Source: Acidobacteriota bacterium (lineage in GTDB: Bacteria > Acidobacteriota > Vicinamibacteria > Vicinamibacterales > UBA2999). Taken from it: a DNA stretch of 58,506 bases. How positions within the stretch are numbered: the stretch's first letter is position 1; every line of letters begins with the position of its first letter. This document shows positions 8,466-15,999 of this stretch, piece after piece. The position numbers were made by a program, and so were the translations under genes. The stretch covers positions 1-58,506 of the forward strand of contig CANIBQ010000025.1 of the NCBI GenBank assembly GCA_947465645.1. Reading direction: 5' to 3'. The notes below the pieces were generated by a model that worked only from the letters and a program-made list of their open reading frames with translations, was not told the origin of the DNA and did not search any database.

Positions 8466-9320
8466 ATGGTGGATCCGATCAGACGCAAGCTTCTGAAGAC
8501 TGGCGCCGCGGTGGCGGCGATAGCCGCTACGCCGTCAGTGCTCGCGCAGCAAAGCGGGAACGGAGAAAGCGGGCGCTTCTACCAGAGGGGGAACGTCCGC
8601 ATCCGCTATGAGGAGACGGGCTCGGGCTTTCCGCTGTTGCTCATCGCCGGCGGAGGGTTGAACGGCTCGACGATCGCGGGCATCCGCGGCGGTAATCCTT
8701 TCAACACGATCGAGGCATTCAAGGGGGAGTTCCGCTGCATCTACGCTGACCTGCGCAACTCGGCCGGTCAATCCACCGGCCCGCTCGAGATCGACCGGCC
8801 GTGGGATTCCTACACGGACGACCATCTCGGTCTGATGGATCACCTCGGGATCGACAGGTTCATGGTGCTCGGCTTCTGCATTGCGGGTCCCTTCATCTGG
8901 AACCTCGTAAAGCGAGCGCCAAATCGCGTCGTCGCGGCCGTGCCGGCGCAGCCGGTCGGGTTCCGGCCGGAGCTACCGAACGCCCTGTATGAGAGTCAGT
9001 CAACCGGGTGGGCCGCACCACTGGTCAAGCGGCGTCCCGACATCACGGCTGAAGCGGCCGATCAATTCCTGACCCGAATGTTCCGCAACAAGCCTGACTT
9101 CGCGCTCACGGTGACGCGCGACTTCGTGAGGGCGTGTCAGACGCCGGTAATGGTTCTGCCGGATGACACCGCCGGGCATTCGTTGGCCGTCGCGATCGAG
9201 AGCGCCATGCTCGCGCCAAAAGGCCAACTGAGCATGTACCCCTGGAAAGACACCCCGGAGAAGATTCCGCTGGCGGTGCGCCACGTTCGCAGCTTCCTGC
9301 TGTCGCATCGGCCAGCCTAA
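8466..9320 (+). CDS. Tat-exported alpha/beta hydrolase with Cys at the nucleophile elbow
   Basis: The N-terminus RRKLLKTGAAVAA followed by ATPSVLAQ is a twin-arginine signal peptide, so the 284 aa enzyme probably works in the periplasm. The alpha/beta hydrolase fold is shown by the oxyanion region LLLIAGGG, the strand RCIYADLRNSAG, and the nucleophile elbow VLGFCIAG. The elbow carries Cys where most family members have Ser. An acid in VLPDD and a basic-residue region near the C-terminus are plausible but I cannot prove the triad; a His in AVRHVRSFL is the likely base. It begins 30 bases after the desulfurase behind GAGGAGAAAC, so it may be co-transcribed. The substrate is unknown. Confidence 0.8.
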   Translation: MVDPIRRKLLKTGAAVAAIAATPSVLAQQSGNGESGRFYQRGNVRIRYEETGSGFPLLLIAGGGLNGSTIAGIRGGNPFNTIEAFKGEFRCIYADLRNSAGQSTGPLEIDRPWDSYTDDHLGLMDHLGIDRFMVLGFCIAGPFIWNLVKRAPNRVVAAVPAQPVGFRPELPNALYESQSTGWAAPLVKRRPDITAEAADQFLTRMFRNKPDFALTVTRDFVRACQTPVMVLPDDTAGHSLAVAIESAMLAPKGQLSMYPWKDTPEKIPLAVRHVRSFLLSHRPA

Positions 9321-9557
9321 AGGAGGCATTCGATCGTGAGGCGGTGTCCTGACTTCTTCGCAGAGCACCGGCATGAGCGCATCATCTGGCGGGATCCCAG
9401 GCCCGCCGGGCCCGGCGTCCCCATGGATCCAAGTTGGAACGCTACGACCTGCCACATTGGCCTGTCGGCATCTTGCGTCGTTCGCATATTCGCGCCTACG
9501 CATCCGCCATCGTGTGCCGGCTGAAGGGCGCGCCAATACGGGCTTATCGTGTGGGTG

Positions 9558-9848
9558 TTAGGCGCGCTTCCATGACTCCGGGTGTCGATGCAGGTGAAGT
9601 ACCGCGAGTACCAAGACGGCGTCGTCGTTGATTGTGAAGAAGACGCCATACGGAAACCGCCTGAGCAGGGCCCGTCTTGCCTCCGCCTCGATCACCGGGA
9701 ATTGTGAGGGATTCTCTGAGAGCCGGGCGAAGACGCGATTGAGATCAGCTTCGAATCGAACGCCGAGGCCTTCTTGCTCCCGTTCGTATCGAAGTGCCGC
9801 TTCGAAGACCTCGACTTCTGCCTCAGAAGAGACGTCGAGTCGCCACAC
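9558..9848 (-). CDS. ParE/RelE-type toxin
   Basis: This 96 aa protein has the plasmid-stabilisation (ParE/RelE) fold signature: an N-terminal VSSEAEVEVFEAALRY helix, GVRFEADLNRVFARL, NPSQFP, RRALLRRFPYGVFFTIND, and a final VLAVLHLHRHPESW. Such proteins inhibit gyrase or cleave mRNA; I cannot tell which activity applies. The start is GTG at 9848, one base after the stop of the antitoxin gene, so the two are translationally coupled in antitoxin-first order. The length is normal for the family. Confidence 0.88.
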   Translation of the reverse strand: MWRLDVSSEAEVEVFEAALRYEREQEGLGVRFEADLNRVFARLSENPSQFPVIEAEARRALLRRFPYGVFFTINDDAVLVLAVLHLHRHPESWKRA

Positions 9849-9849
9849 T

Positions 9850-10089
9850 TCAGCGAACCGTGCGGAGGCGGATCAGTAACTCTTCTCGAATCTCGGACCA
9901 AGGGCGCGAGGCTACGTCACCACGACGAAGGGCAGCCAAGCGTTCCGTGACGACGGCGCGGTGCCAAGCGGGCACTGGCACATCCTCGGGATGTTCGGAG
10001 ACGTGACCCCACAAGGCCTGAACGTATTCGAGCTTTTCCTCAGCGGAGAGCTCTTCGAAACCAGCCGGTGGGATGGTTGGTTGAGCCAT
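9850..10089 (-). CDS. Addiction-module antitoxin (Unstab_antitox type)
   Basis: The 79 aa protein matches the short acidic antitoxins that pair with ParE-like toxins: PAGFEELSAEEKLEYVQALW, then VPAWHRAVVTERLA, then PWSEIREELLIRLR. It would bind and neutralise the adjacent toxin and probably represses their shared promoter. The ATG at 10089 is chosen from the family's usual length. On the minus strand a TATACT -10-like hexamer ends only five bases before this ATG, so the mRNA may be leaderless. The toxin gene starts one base after the stop codon. Confidence 0.8.
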   Translation of the reverse strand: MAQPTIPPAGFEELSAEEKLEYVQALWGHVSEHPEDVPVPAWHRAVVTERLAALRRGDVASRPWSEIREELLIRLRTVR

Positions 10090-10167
10090 GATCCAGTATA
10101 TCGTCCGACATAGATCCCCAGCCAAGATCCCCCACACAGAGCGATTCAATTCGTCGCGAAGGCTGGG

Positions 10168-10196
10168 TTGGCAGGTCCCCGCTGCGGGACTATATT
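10168..10196 (+). promoter_or_regulatory. Strong sigma-70-like promoter
   Basis: TTGGCA (10168-10173) and TATATT (10191-10196) are separated by exactly 17 bases. They lie about 60 bases before the start of the secreted protein gene at 10257. The spacing and both hexamers are close to consensus. Confidence 0.65.
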
Positions 10197-10256
10197 GTGC
10201 CGTCACGGACCCGGGGCCCCACCGCGCACTCGCGTGGTGGCCGTTGAGGAGGAGCC

Positions 10257-10841
10257 ATGAAGCATTACGCACGCCGCTGCGCTCTCGTTGCCGCGATTGT
10301 CGCCATGGCACTGATGTCGGCCCGCGTCTCCGGGCAGCAGCCCGGGAAGCCGTGGGCGCAGGCGCCCGGCCAGGCGCCGGACCTCGCCCATTACGGAACC
10401 TGGCGGATCAACCTGGCCAAGACGGCGGAAATCAATGGGACAAGATTTACGCGCGGCGACACCTTCACCTGGATTTATGCACCTGAGAAGGACGGCATCC
10501 GCCACACGATTTATGAGACCTATCCGGCACCGCAGCCGACGAGGTCGTACTTTGCCCGGGTTGACGGTCAGCCGTACCCCGATCCGCACGGGAAGGGCAG
10601 GGGTTTGCGCGGCTGCGAGGGCGATTGCCAGGAGTTTGTCAGGCTGACTCCGGTCAACCGCTATACCGTGGCGCGCGAGGTGGTGACGAAGGGTCAGTTC
10701 ACCGAGCGGGTGATGTGGTCGGTCTCGACAGATGGAAAGACCCTGGCGAACGTGAGCGTCGTGCCAGAGGATCCGACGCAGGTCATGGCGATGATCTTCG
10801 ACCGCGTCGCCGACGCGCCCAAAGCGACAGCAGCGCGGTAG
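10257..10841 (+). CDS. Secreted protein of unknown function
   Basis: This 194 aa product has a signal peptide (residues 1 to about 26, ending RVSGQ). After a Pro/Ala/Gln-rich stretch, the mature part reads GTWRINLAKTAEINGTRF, which resembles the many acidobacterial secreted proteins that start with a G-x-W-x-L/I-N-xx-K/R-S block and are thought to be small beta barrels. Two Cys residues in GCEGDC may form a disulfide. The ATG is preceded by GAGGAGGAG, and a consensus-like promoter lies upstream. No function can be given. It is a single-gene unit between the toxin-antitoxin pair and a degraded region. Confidence 0.75.
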   Translation: MKHYARRCALVAAIVAMALMSARVSGQQPGKPWAQAPGQAPDLAHYGTWRINLAKTAEINGTRFTRGDTFTWIYAPEKDGIRHTIYETYPAPQPTRSYFARVDGQPYPDPHGKGRGLRGCEGDCQEFVRLTPVNRYTVAREVVTKGQFTERVMWSVSTDGKTLANVSVVPEDPTQVMAMIFDRVADAPKATAAR

Positions 10842-10862
10842 CGGTCCGGCTGCGAAGGCGTT

Positions 10863-11286
10863 TCAGTCGCGCGGCGTGCGCACGGGCACCTGTGCGCCTC
10901 CCACGGTCGGCTCGCGGTATCGCCACAGATAGTCGAACATCGTCTCCACCTGGACGACGACGCGCTGCAGAGCCTGGTTGAACTCCTTGAAGTCGGACAT
11001 CGTGACCTCCTGCCCGATCTCGCTCAGGCTCTTCCGGCGCGAACATCACGCCCTCGGACGGCACGTGCACGTAGATCATGTTGTCGCTGTGCGTGGGGCC
11101 GAGGTGGAGCAGGACGACCTTCATGCCGCCAAGCTCGATCTCCATTCGGTCTTCGAAAACCTGCGGCGCGATGGCCCTGCGCTTCTCCCGCAGGATGTGG
11201 GGCAGGATGTTCACGTGCCCGATACCGACCGCCGTGTCGACGAAGACGTTTATCTCGCAGATGTGAGTCTGGTGATCGTGGGTTTC
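10863..11286 (-). pseudogene. Degraded metallo-beta-lactamase-fold gene
   Basis: From about 11286 down to 11032 one minus-strand frame resembles the middle of an MBL-fold hydrolase: VFEDRMEIELGGMKVVLLHL, GPTHSDNMIYVHVPSEGVMF. The N-terminal HxHxDH metal motif is absent, with only a THDHQTH remnant. At about 11030 the apparent coding moves to another frame, which reads KSLSEIGQEV and then MSDFKEFNQALQRVVVQ and stops at 10863. That second piece has its own GGAGG before an ATG at 11000, so it could be a real 45 aa protein, but it reads like the displaced C-terminus of the same gene. I treat the whole as a frameshifted remnant. Confidence 0.5.
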
Positions 11287-11312
11287 GCGACCTGTCGCCG
11301 TGAGCGGCCCTC

Positions 11313-11390
11313 CACCAACACCTGTTGAGGAGAGACTTGTATGAAATGGGTGGGCGCCTGCTGAAGGTTGGCCTTCAACTCGACTTGTAG
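11313..11390 (+). pseudogene. Possible C-terminal remnant of a TonB-dependent receptor
   Basis: One frame ends in YEMGGRLLKVGLQLDL and a stop at 11388. This resembles the last strand of the three complete receptors in this window (for example VMGGRMVRFTGQFDF at 32886). Only about 25 residues are recognisable and no start exists, so it would be a relic. Confidence 0.3.
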
Positions 11391-11527
11391 AGCGAGAATG
11401 AGGCAATAATGCGGAATCATGTGAGGCCGATCACGGTCGGCTGCACCGGTTCGACCAGGTCGACCGACTCGAATGGCGACGGCATACGCCGGATGCGCCC
11501 GTCGGAATACTGAGAGGGAAGACACAC

Positions 11528-12304
11528 ATGCGGCAGACATGGACTCGGGTAGCGGCGGCCACCGCGGCGACGGCTGCCATTCTCGCGGTGTCCTGGGTGG
11601 GCATTGACGCGCAGGGCAGAGGCCGTGGAGCGGCAGCGGGCCCCGCGAAACCGTCGCCAAGGCGCGACTTGTCAGGCGTCTGGATGAAGGGTGCGGCGCC
11701 GGCCGGCGTGAAACAGTTTGACGGCTCTGCTTGGACACCGGGCGTCGAGCCGCCGCTATCCGTGTGGGGCTTGGCAGAGAAAGCCAAGAGCAAGGCCAAC
11801 AACTCGGGCGACTTCAAGCTCGACGAAACCAACGATCCGGTGCTGACAAAGTGCTACCCACCCGGAGTGCCCCGCGTCTATTTTCACCCGTATCCGTTTG
11901 AGATTATCCACACACCGGCGGCGGTGTTGCAGGTCTTCGAGTACGATCATCTCATGCGCCGATTCTGGGTCGATGGACGCAGCCTGCCTGCCGACCCGGA
12001 CCTGCTCTGGATGGGGACGTCGGTCGGTAAATGGCTCGACGACACGACCCTCGAGGTCGTGACGGTCGGTTTGAACACCAAGACGTGGATTGACCGTGCG
12101 GGCACCCCGCACAGTGATCAACTGAAGGTGACCGAGCGCTTCCACCGCCTGGACTTCGACCATCTCGAGATGGAGTTGATCATGGAGGACCCGAAGGCTC
12201 TAACCAGGCCATATGCCACCAAGGGGTACTTCAATCTGCGGCCGGGCTGGGAGCTTGGAGAAATCTCGTGCTCGGGCGATTATCTGAGCTGGCCGGGCGC
12301 CTAG
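11528..12304 (+). CDS. Secreted DGR/GxSxGxW-family protein
   Basis: This 258 aa exported protein belongs to a family present eight times in the window. After a signal peptide (residues 1-29, ending GIDAQG) and a Gly/Arg/Ala-rich stretch comes RRDLSGVW. The shared core follows: KCYPPGVPR, FEIIHTP, DGRSLPADPDLLWMGTSVGK, WIDRAGTPHSDQLKVTERFH, then MEDPKALTRPY. The predicted fold is mainly beta; no catalytic motif is known. The family recurrently sits beside DUF6152 genes. Here the nearest DUF6152 gene (12419, opposite strand) is convergent rather than in the same operon. It is preceded by GAGAGGGAAG, a reasonable ribosome site. Confidence 0.75.
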   Translation: MRQTWTRVAAATAATAAILAVSWVGIDAQGRGRGAAAGPAKPSPRRDLSGVWMKGAAPAGVKQFDGSAWTPGVEPPLSVWGLAEKAKSKANNSGDFKLDETNDPVLTKCYPPGVPRVYFHPYPFEIIHTPAAVLQVFEYDHLMRRFWVDGRSLPADPDLLWMGTSVGKWLDDTTLEVVTVGLNTKTWIDRAGTPHSDQLKVTERFHRLDFDHLEMELIMEDPKALTRPYATKGYFNLRPGWELGEISCSGDYLSWPGA

Positions 12305-12418
12305 CAGTTTCGAGCGAATCGCGTTACCACACCGAAGCCTCCATCCCCGCGCGGCCTGCGCGGGGACGCCCTCTCTCCGAACCCAGAAGAACCGTGTCGT
12401 CGTCTGTTCCCGATGTCA

Positions 12419-12799
12419 CTAATTCTCAGACAGCGGGAGTTCCTTGCCCTCGGGGCCGATGAGCTTCCTAACTTGCAGGATATGCCGGCCGGACTTATGA
12501 GGCACACCTGTGACGGTGATCTTGTCCCCGGGGCTCAGCGTGCGCTTCGTCCACCCGGCGCGCGCAAGCTTGTTCGGGGCCGTCAGCCACCCCGACCAGT
12601 TGACACCGGTTTGCTCTCCCTCCTTGACGTCCCAGTACACCAGAACGTGAGGGTTGGCGAACGTCATCAACGTGACGGTGCCGTTAAAGGTGACGGTCTT
12701 GGACTGGTCGAACGCCGCGCCGCCGTGGTGCGCGACAATGGTCGCCGAAGCGATCGCCAGCGCCGCGACTGTAGCTACAAAGACTGATCTGCCTCTCAT
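12419..12799 (-). CDS. DUF6152 secreted small protein
   Basis: The 126 aa protein has a signal peptide that should be cut after IVA, leaving a mature chain starting HHGGAAFD. The DUF6152 pattern follows: VTFNGTVTLMTFANPHVLVY, WSGWLTAPNKLARAGW, LSPGDKITVTGVPHKSG. The fold is probably an OB-like beta barrel; the function is unknown. It is the last gene of a minus-strand run with the NHL protein 34 bases upstream. GGAG precedes the ATG. It differs more from its paralogs than they do from one another (LSEN end, HILQVRKL segment). Confidence 0.85.
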   Translation of the reverse strand: MRGRSVFVATVAALAIASATIVAHHGGAAFDQSKTVTFNGTVTLMTFANPHVLVYWDVKEGEQTGVNWSGWLTAPNKLARAGWTKRTLSPGDKITVTGVPHKSGRHILQVRKLIGPEGKELPLSEN

Positions 12800-12833
12800 A
12801 ATGTGCTCCTCGCAGCGAACGCGTGGCTTTGCG

Positions 12834-14120
12834 TTACTTCCAGGCGGAATACAGGTTTTTGCCGACCAGGTAATTGGGATTGGCGCCGGGCTTGGGAATA
12901 AATTTCTGCACGCCGCCGCGACCCACTGCCGCGAGATACAGGTTTTGCTCCTGATCCACGCTCAACCCGTGAGGACCAAAAAGCGCGCCCGCGTACGAGC
13001 CAAGGCCGCCCCATGCATACTTCAGCCGGCCCTCTAGGTCGTACTGCAACAGCTTCTGCGAGGACTGATCGAACAGCCACAGACGGCGGTCGGCGTCGAT
13101 GTGCAGGATGTGTACGCTCGCGAGGTCCCACTTCAGCGTCCACATGCGCAGAAATCTGCCGTTCTCGTCAAAGACCTGCACGCGTCGGTTGTTGCGGTCG
13201 TTGACGTATACCTGATTCGTCTGCGGATCCAGCGCAACCCCGTGCACGCTGTTGAAGTAGCCCGGCCGGGTCTCCTTGCCGTTGTCGCCCTTCTCGCCCC
13301 AGGACGTCAGGTACTTGCCGTCCTTGTCGAACTTGACTACCCGCGTGTTCGCATAGCCGTCCGAGACGTAGAAGGTGCCGTCGGGGTGGAAAGCCATGAA
13401 AGTCGGGCGATAGAAGTGCTCTTCATCGGAGGCGTGCACGTTCGGCTCGCCGAGCGTCTGCAGGAGTTGCTTGCCGTCATTGGTGAACTTAAAGATTGCA
13501 TGGCGGTAGTCGTCCACAACCCAAACGTTCTTCTGGGGATCGTAGGGACTGATGTAGACGGAGTGCGGCCGCCGCAACATCTTGTCCCACTGCTTCCACG
13601 TCTCCACGATGTTGCCATCGCGGTCGACGATGACGATGCAATTTTCCCAAAGGAAGTCGACGCCGGCCTTACCCACGTCTGAGTCGTCACCGACGCGGCC
13701 GTTGACCTCGAGCGCTCCGGGCGGGCTCGCCGATGTAGCGTTGCGCATCAATCCGCGAATCGGGAATGTGAGCCCCGCTGCGATCTGTGGCAGCGTGGTT
13801 TCCCTTATCGCCGGCAGCACCGGGAGCTCCCCGCGCTGCAGGACGATCACGCGATTGGGGCTCTCGGCGAACACGCCCTGTCCCGCGCCCCACGTCCATT
13901 TCTCATTCCCCGGGAGGGTGCTGATGTCCTTGGGCCAGTTCGCGGCCACTTGATAGGGTCCGAATGGGTCCATAGCACCGATTTCATCCGCGACGGCGCC
14001 AAGGGCAGCCACGGTCTCGCCTTCTTGCTGCCCCTGAACGGCCGGTTTTTCCGTGGCCACCAGATAGCCTCCGACAAACGCCAGGACAGCAATCAGAGCT
14101 ACGAGCCAACGCTTCGACAC
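12834..14120 (-). CDS. Secreted/anchored NHL-repeat beta-propeller protein
   Basis: The product is about 428 aa. An N-terminal hydrophobic segment (WLVALIAVLAFVGGYLVA) is a signal or membrane anchor. The rest is a chain of NHL-type blades: RPHSVYISPYDPQKNVWVVD, FMAFHPDGTFYVSDGYAN, HGVALDPQTNQVYVNDRNNR, HILHIDADRRLWLFD, and HGLSVDQEQNLYLA. Such propellers bind proteins or small molecules, and some resemble the lyase half of peptidylglycine amidating enzymes. I chose GTG 14120 because AGGAGGGAG lies 7 bases upstream, rather than the longer frame. It lies between a DGR-family gene and a DUF6152 gene on the same strand. The specific role is unknown. Confidence 0.85.
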   Translation of the reverse strand: MSKRWLVALIAVLAFVGGYLVATEKPAVQGQQEGETVAALGAVADEIGAMDPFGPYQVAANWPKDISTLPGNEKWTWGAGQGVFAESPNRVIVLQRGELPVLPAIRETTLPQIAAGLTFPIRGLMRNATSASPPGALEVNGRVGDDSDVGKAGVDFLWENCIVIVDRDGNIVETWKQWDKMLRRPHSVYISPYDPQKNVWVVDDYRHAIFKFTNDGKQLLQTLGEPNVHASDEEHFYRPTFMAFHPDGTFYVSDGYANTRVVKFDKDGKYLTSWGEKGDNGKETRPGYFNSVHGVALDPQTNQVYVNDRNNRRVQVFDENGRFLRMWTLKWDLASVHILHIDADRRLWLFDQSSQKLLQYDLEGRLKYAWGGLGSYAGALFGPHGLSVDQEQNLYLAAVGRGGVQKFIPKPGANPNYLVGKNLYSAWK

Positions 14121-14175
14121 AGCACTCCCTCCTGAATTGCAGCCGGGCAGCACCTGCAGGCGGCCCGGGTCGTCC

Positions 14176-14988
14176 TCAGTTCTTCGTCTTGTCCGAGACG
14201 TCGCCCTTGAAGCCTTGGACTTCTGACGCGGCGTACATCTGTTCGAGGAAGTCAGTGTCGTCCGGCAAACGCTTCAAGGGCATCCGGTCACGCGAGAGCC
14301 ACGGTTTCGTGTAGACCACCGGATCGTCAATCGTGACCGTCAGCTCGATGACGTTCGCGCTTACACGGTGGTAGCGCTCCTGCACCTGCAGCTTCTCGCT
14401 ATGGGGAAAGCCGCCGCTATCGATCCAGGTGCGGTCGGTCATGCCGATCGTGTCGACGACGAAGGTGAAATCGCCTTCCCAGCGGCCCACCGAATAGCCA
14501 AACCAGCGCGGGTCGGGATCGTCTGGCAGCTTCCGCCCATCCGTCCAGATGATCCGCCAGGTCTGGTTGAACGAGTAGAGCATCAGCACGGCCTTCGGCG
14601 TGTGCACGATGCGGGTTGGCCTGAACTCGTAGTTGACCATGCGGGGAAATCCGGAGGGATCGCCCAGGGTCGTCAAGGGATCGTTCCCCTCGTAAACCTT
14701 GGCCGCGTAAGGACCGTGTCCGGGCTTGTTGCGGGCCACCATTTCGTGGCCGAGTGGCGTCATCGGCGGCACGTTGCGCGCGGAGAAGTAATTCTCGCCC
14801 CCGGCGATCCCCGCCTGCCCCGGATCCCACGCGCCGGTCAGGTCGCGCGTCGGCGCCGTACCACCTGCGATCTTCGCGAACTCCTGGTTACTCAGCCCGG
14901 CGAAGCCCCACGATTGACCGGTCGCGAACCGGGGAGTGATGACCATGACCGCCAGAACAGTCGTCGCTGCGATGAGCCTTGTGCGCAT
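14176..14988 (-). CDS. Secreted DGR/GxSxGxW-family protein
   Basis: This 270 aa exported protein has a signal peptide ending RFATGQ. Its core reads RDLTGAWDPGQAGIAGGENY, then NKPGHGPY, the stretch YEGNDPLTTLGDPSGFPR, then FRPTRIVHTP, DGRKLPDDPDPRWFGYSVGR, WIDSGGFPHSEKLQVQERYH and YTKPWLS. ATG 14988 is preferred over an upstream TTG because AAAGGAC sits 6 bases before it. It starts 15 bases after the stop of a DUF6152 gene. Both are closely similar, in order and sequence, to the pair at 24790-25994, so the two pairs arose by duplication. The biochemical function is unknown. Confidence 0.8.
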   Translation of the reverse strand: MRTRLIAATTVLAVMVITPRFATGQSWGFAGLSNQEFAKIAGGTAPTRDLTGAWDPGQAGIAGGENYFSARNVPPMTPLGHEMVARNKPGHGPYAAKVYEGNDPLTTLGDPSGFPRMVNYEFRPTRIVHTPKAVLMLYSFNQTWRIIWTDGRKLPDDPDPRWFGYSVGRWEGDFTFVVDTIGMTDRTWIDSGGFPHSEKLQVQERYHRVSANVIELTVTIDDPVVYTKPWLSRDRMPLKRLPDDTDFLEQMYAASEVQGFKGDVSDKTKN

Positions 14989-15003
14989 AACAGTCCTTTG
15001 CAA

Positions 15004-15375
15004 CTACGGGAGTTTACGCCCGTCCGCCAGGACGACGCTTTCGATCATGCCAACCGGTTCGCCGCTTTTCGCCGGGCGCGCCGTGACGGTGACTTGATCG
15101 CCGGGGCTGAATGTCTTGCGGCTCCACCCGCGCTTCGACAGGTCAGCGATGTTGCTGGTCGCGACGGCCCACGTCTTGACAGTGCCGTTGTTGTCCTTGA
15201 CGTCGATACGGAGCGTGCAATGCGGATTGATCCACTTCCACTCCGCCACGGTTCCCTTCAACGTGATTTCCGTCGTCGAGTCGAACATGGCTGAACTGTG
15301 ATGCGCGACGGCTGGCGACGGAACGAGCATCAAAGTGATGGCGACAACACCGAGGATACAAATGGCTTTTCTCAC
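15004..15375 (-). CDS. DUF6152 secreted small protein
   Basis: The 123 aa product has a signal peptide ending PAVA, after which the mature protein would begin HHSSAMFD. The DUF6152 body is ITLKGTVAEWKWINPHCTLR, WAVATSNIADLSKRGW, FSPGDQVTVTARPAKSGEPV and a final VLADGRKLP. The start is GTG 15375 with CGGAGG 7 bases upstream; the frame runs further up but that part is a remnant of another gene. It has the same length and is very similar to the DUF6152 protein at 25623, including the GTG start and the CGGAGG ribosome site. It heads a run with the DGR-family, NHL and DUF6152 genes that follow. Confidence 0.85.
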   Translation of the reverse strand: MRKAICILGVVAITLMLVPSPAVAHHSSAMFDSTTEITLKGTVAEWKWINPHCTLRIDVKDNNGTVKTWAVATSNIADLSKRGWSRKTFSPGDQVTVTARPAKSGEPVGMIESVVLADGRKLP

Positions 15376-15429
15376 AGCATTACCTCCGAACAGACGATTT
15401 GAGACATCGCAATGGGGACGGGTCCCACA

Positions 15430-15600
15430 CCGAGGGCCACGGCTTCCCGCCAGAAACGCCGGATAGCACCCTTTGCGAGGGGTGTGCTTCTGCACTCGTC
15501 CGGTACGCACCTCCGCGGTGTACAGGTTTCCTTCCTTGTCGGTCACGAAACCGTGCACGCCCCACACGCAGCCCTGGCTGTGCCAGATGCCCCCCACGAA
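15430..15600 (-). pseudogene. NHL-repeat protein remnant
   Basis: Upstream of the DUF6152 start, the same frame reads CVWGVHGFVTDKEGNLYTAE and then RTGRVQKHTPRKGCYPAFL. This is the last blade of an NHL protein, compare HGLSVDQEQNLYLA and QKFIPKPGANP in the complete gene at 12834. No start or other blades remain, so it is a truncated relic on the same strand. Confidence 0.6.
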
Positions 15601-15999
15601 TAGGGATAGTAGTGCATTAGGTTGATAACCGACGGAGCCGGCAGGTGACAAGGGAGTCGCGCAACATGTTGCGCGGATTCTTCACCAGGCGCTGGAACGT
15701 GAGTATCAGCTTGGAAATATCGCGATGCACTCAAGGACGGTACCGTCATCAATCGACCTGGGTAATCGTTTGGTCAGTTCGATACGGGTAACCCGCCCAG
15801 CCATTCTCGCGATTAGACAATCTGGTGCCGTTCGCTCGACGAGCTCGGTGAGGCCCCCTTGCCATGCGGCGCATATCGATTCACACGGGCGGCCCTGAAG
15901 GCTCGAAAATCATGTCGGGACAGAGGCGGCAGGAGCCGTCCTCGAACCTGAAGATCACTCGACGGCATGCTACGCGAAAGGCTCCGCATCAGGTGAATT
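15601..15999. other. Gene-free stretch
   Basis: I find no convincing gene here. It separates the DUF6152 run from the response-regulator operon; both are on the minus strand, and the downstream end of the regulator operon faces this gap. It contains one perfect 18-base palindrome. Confidence 0.5.
15658..15675. repeat. Perfect 18-base palindrome
   Basis: CGCGCAACATGTTGCGCG is a perfect dyad lying in the gene-free gap upstream of the DUF6152-NHL run. Its symmetry without a loop is typical of a site for a dimeric DNA-binding protein rather than of a terminator. The binding factor is unknown. Confidence 0.5.

Noticed and set aside
9431..9560. GTTAGGC near 9558, similar to an integron attC core
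   Set aside because: No matching inverse core lies within 60-140 bases and no integrase is present; the match is too short.
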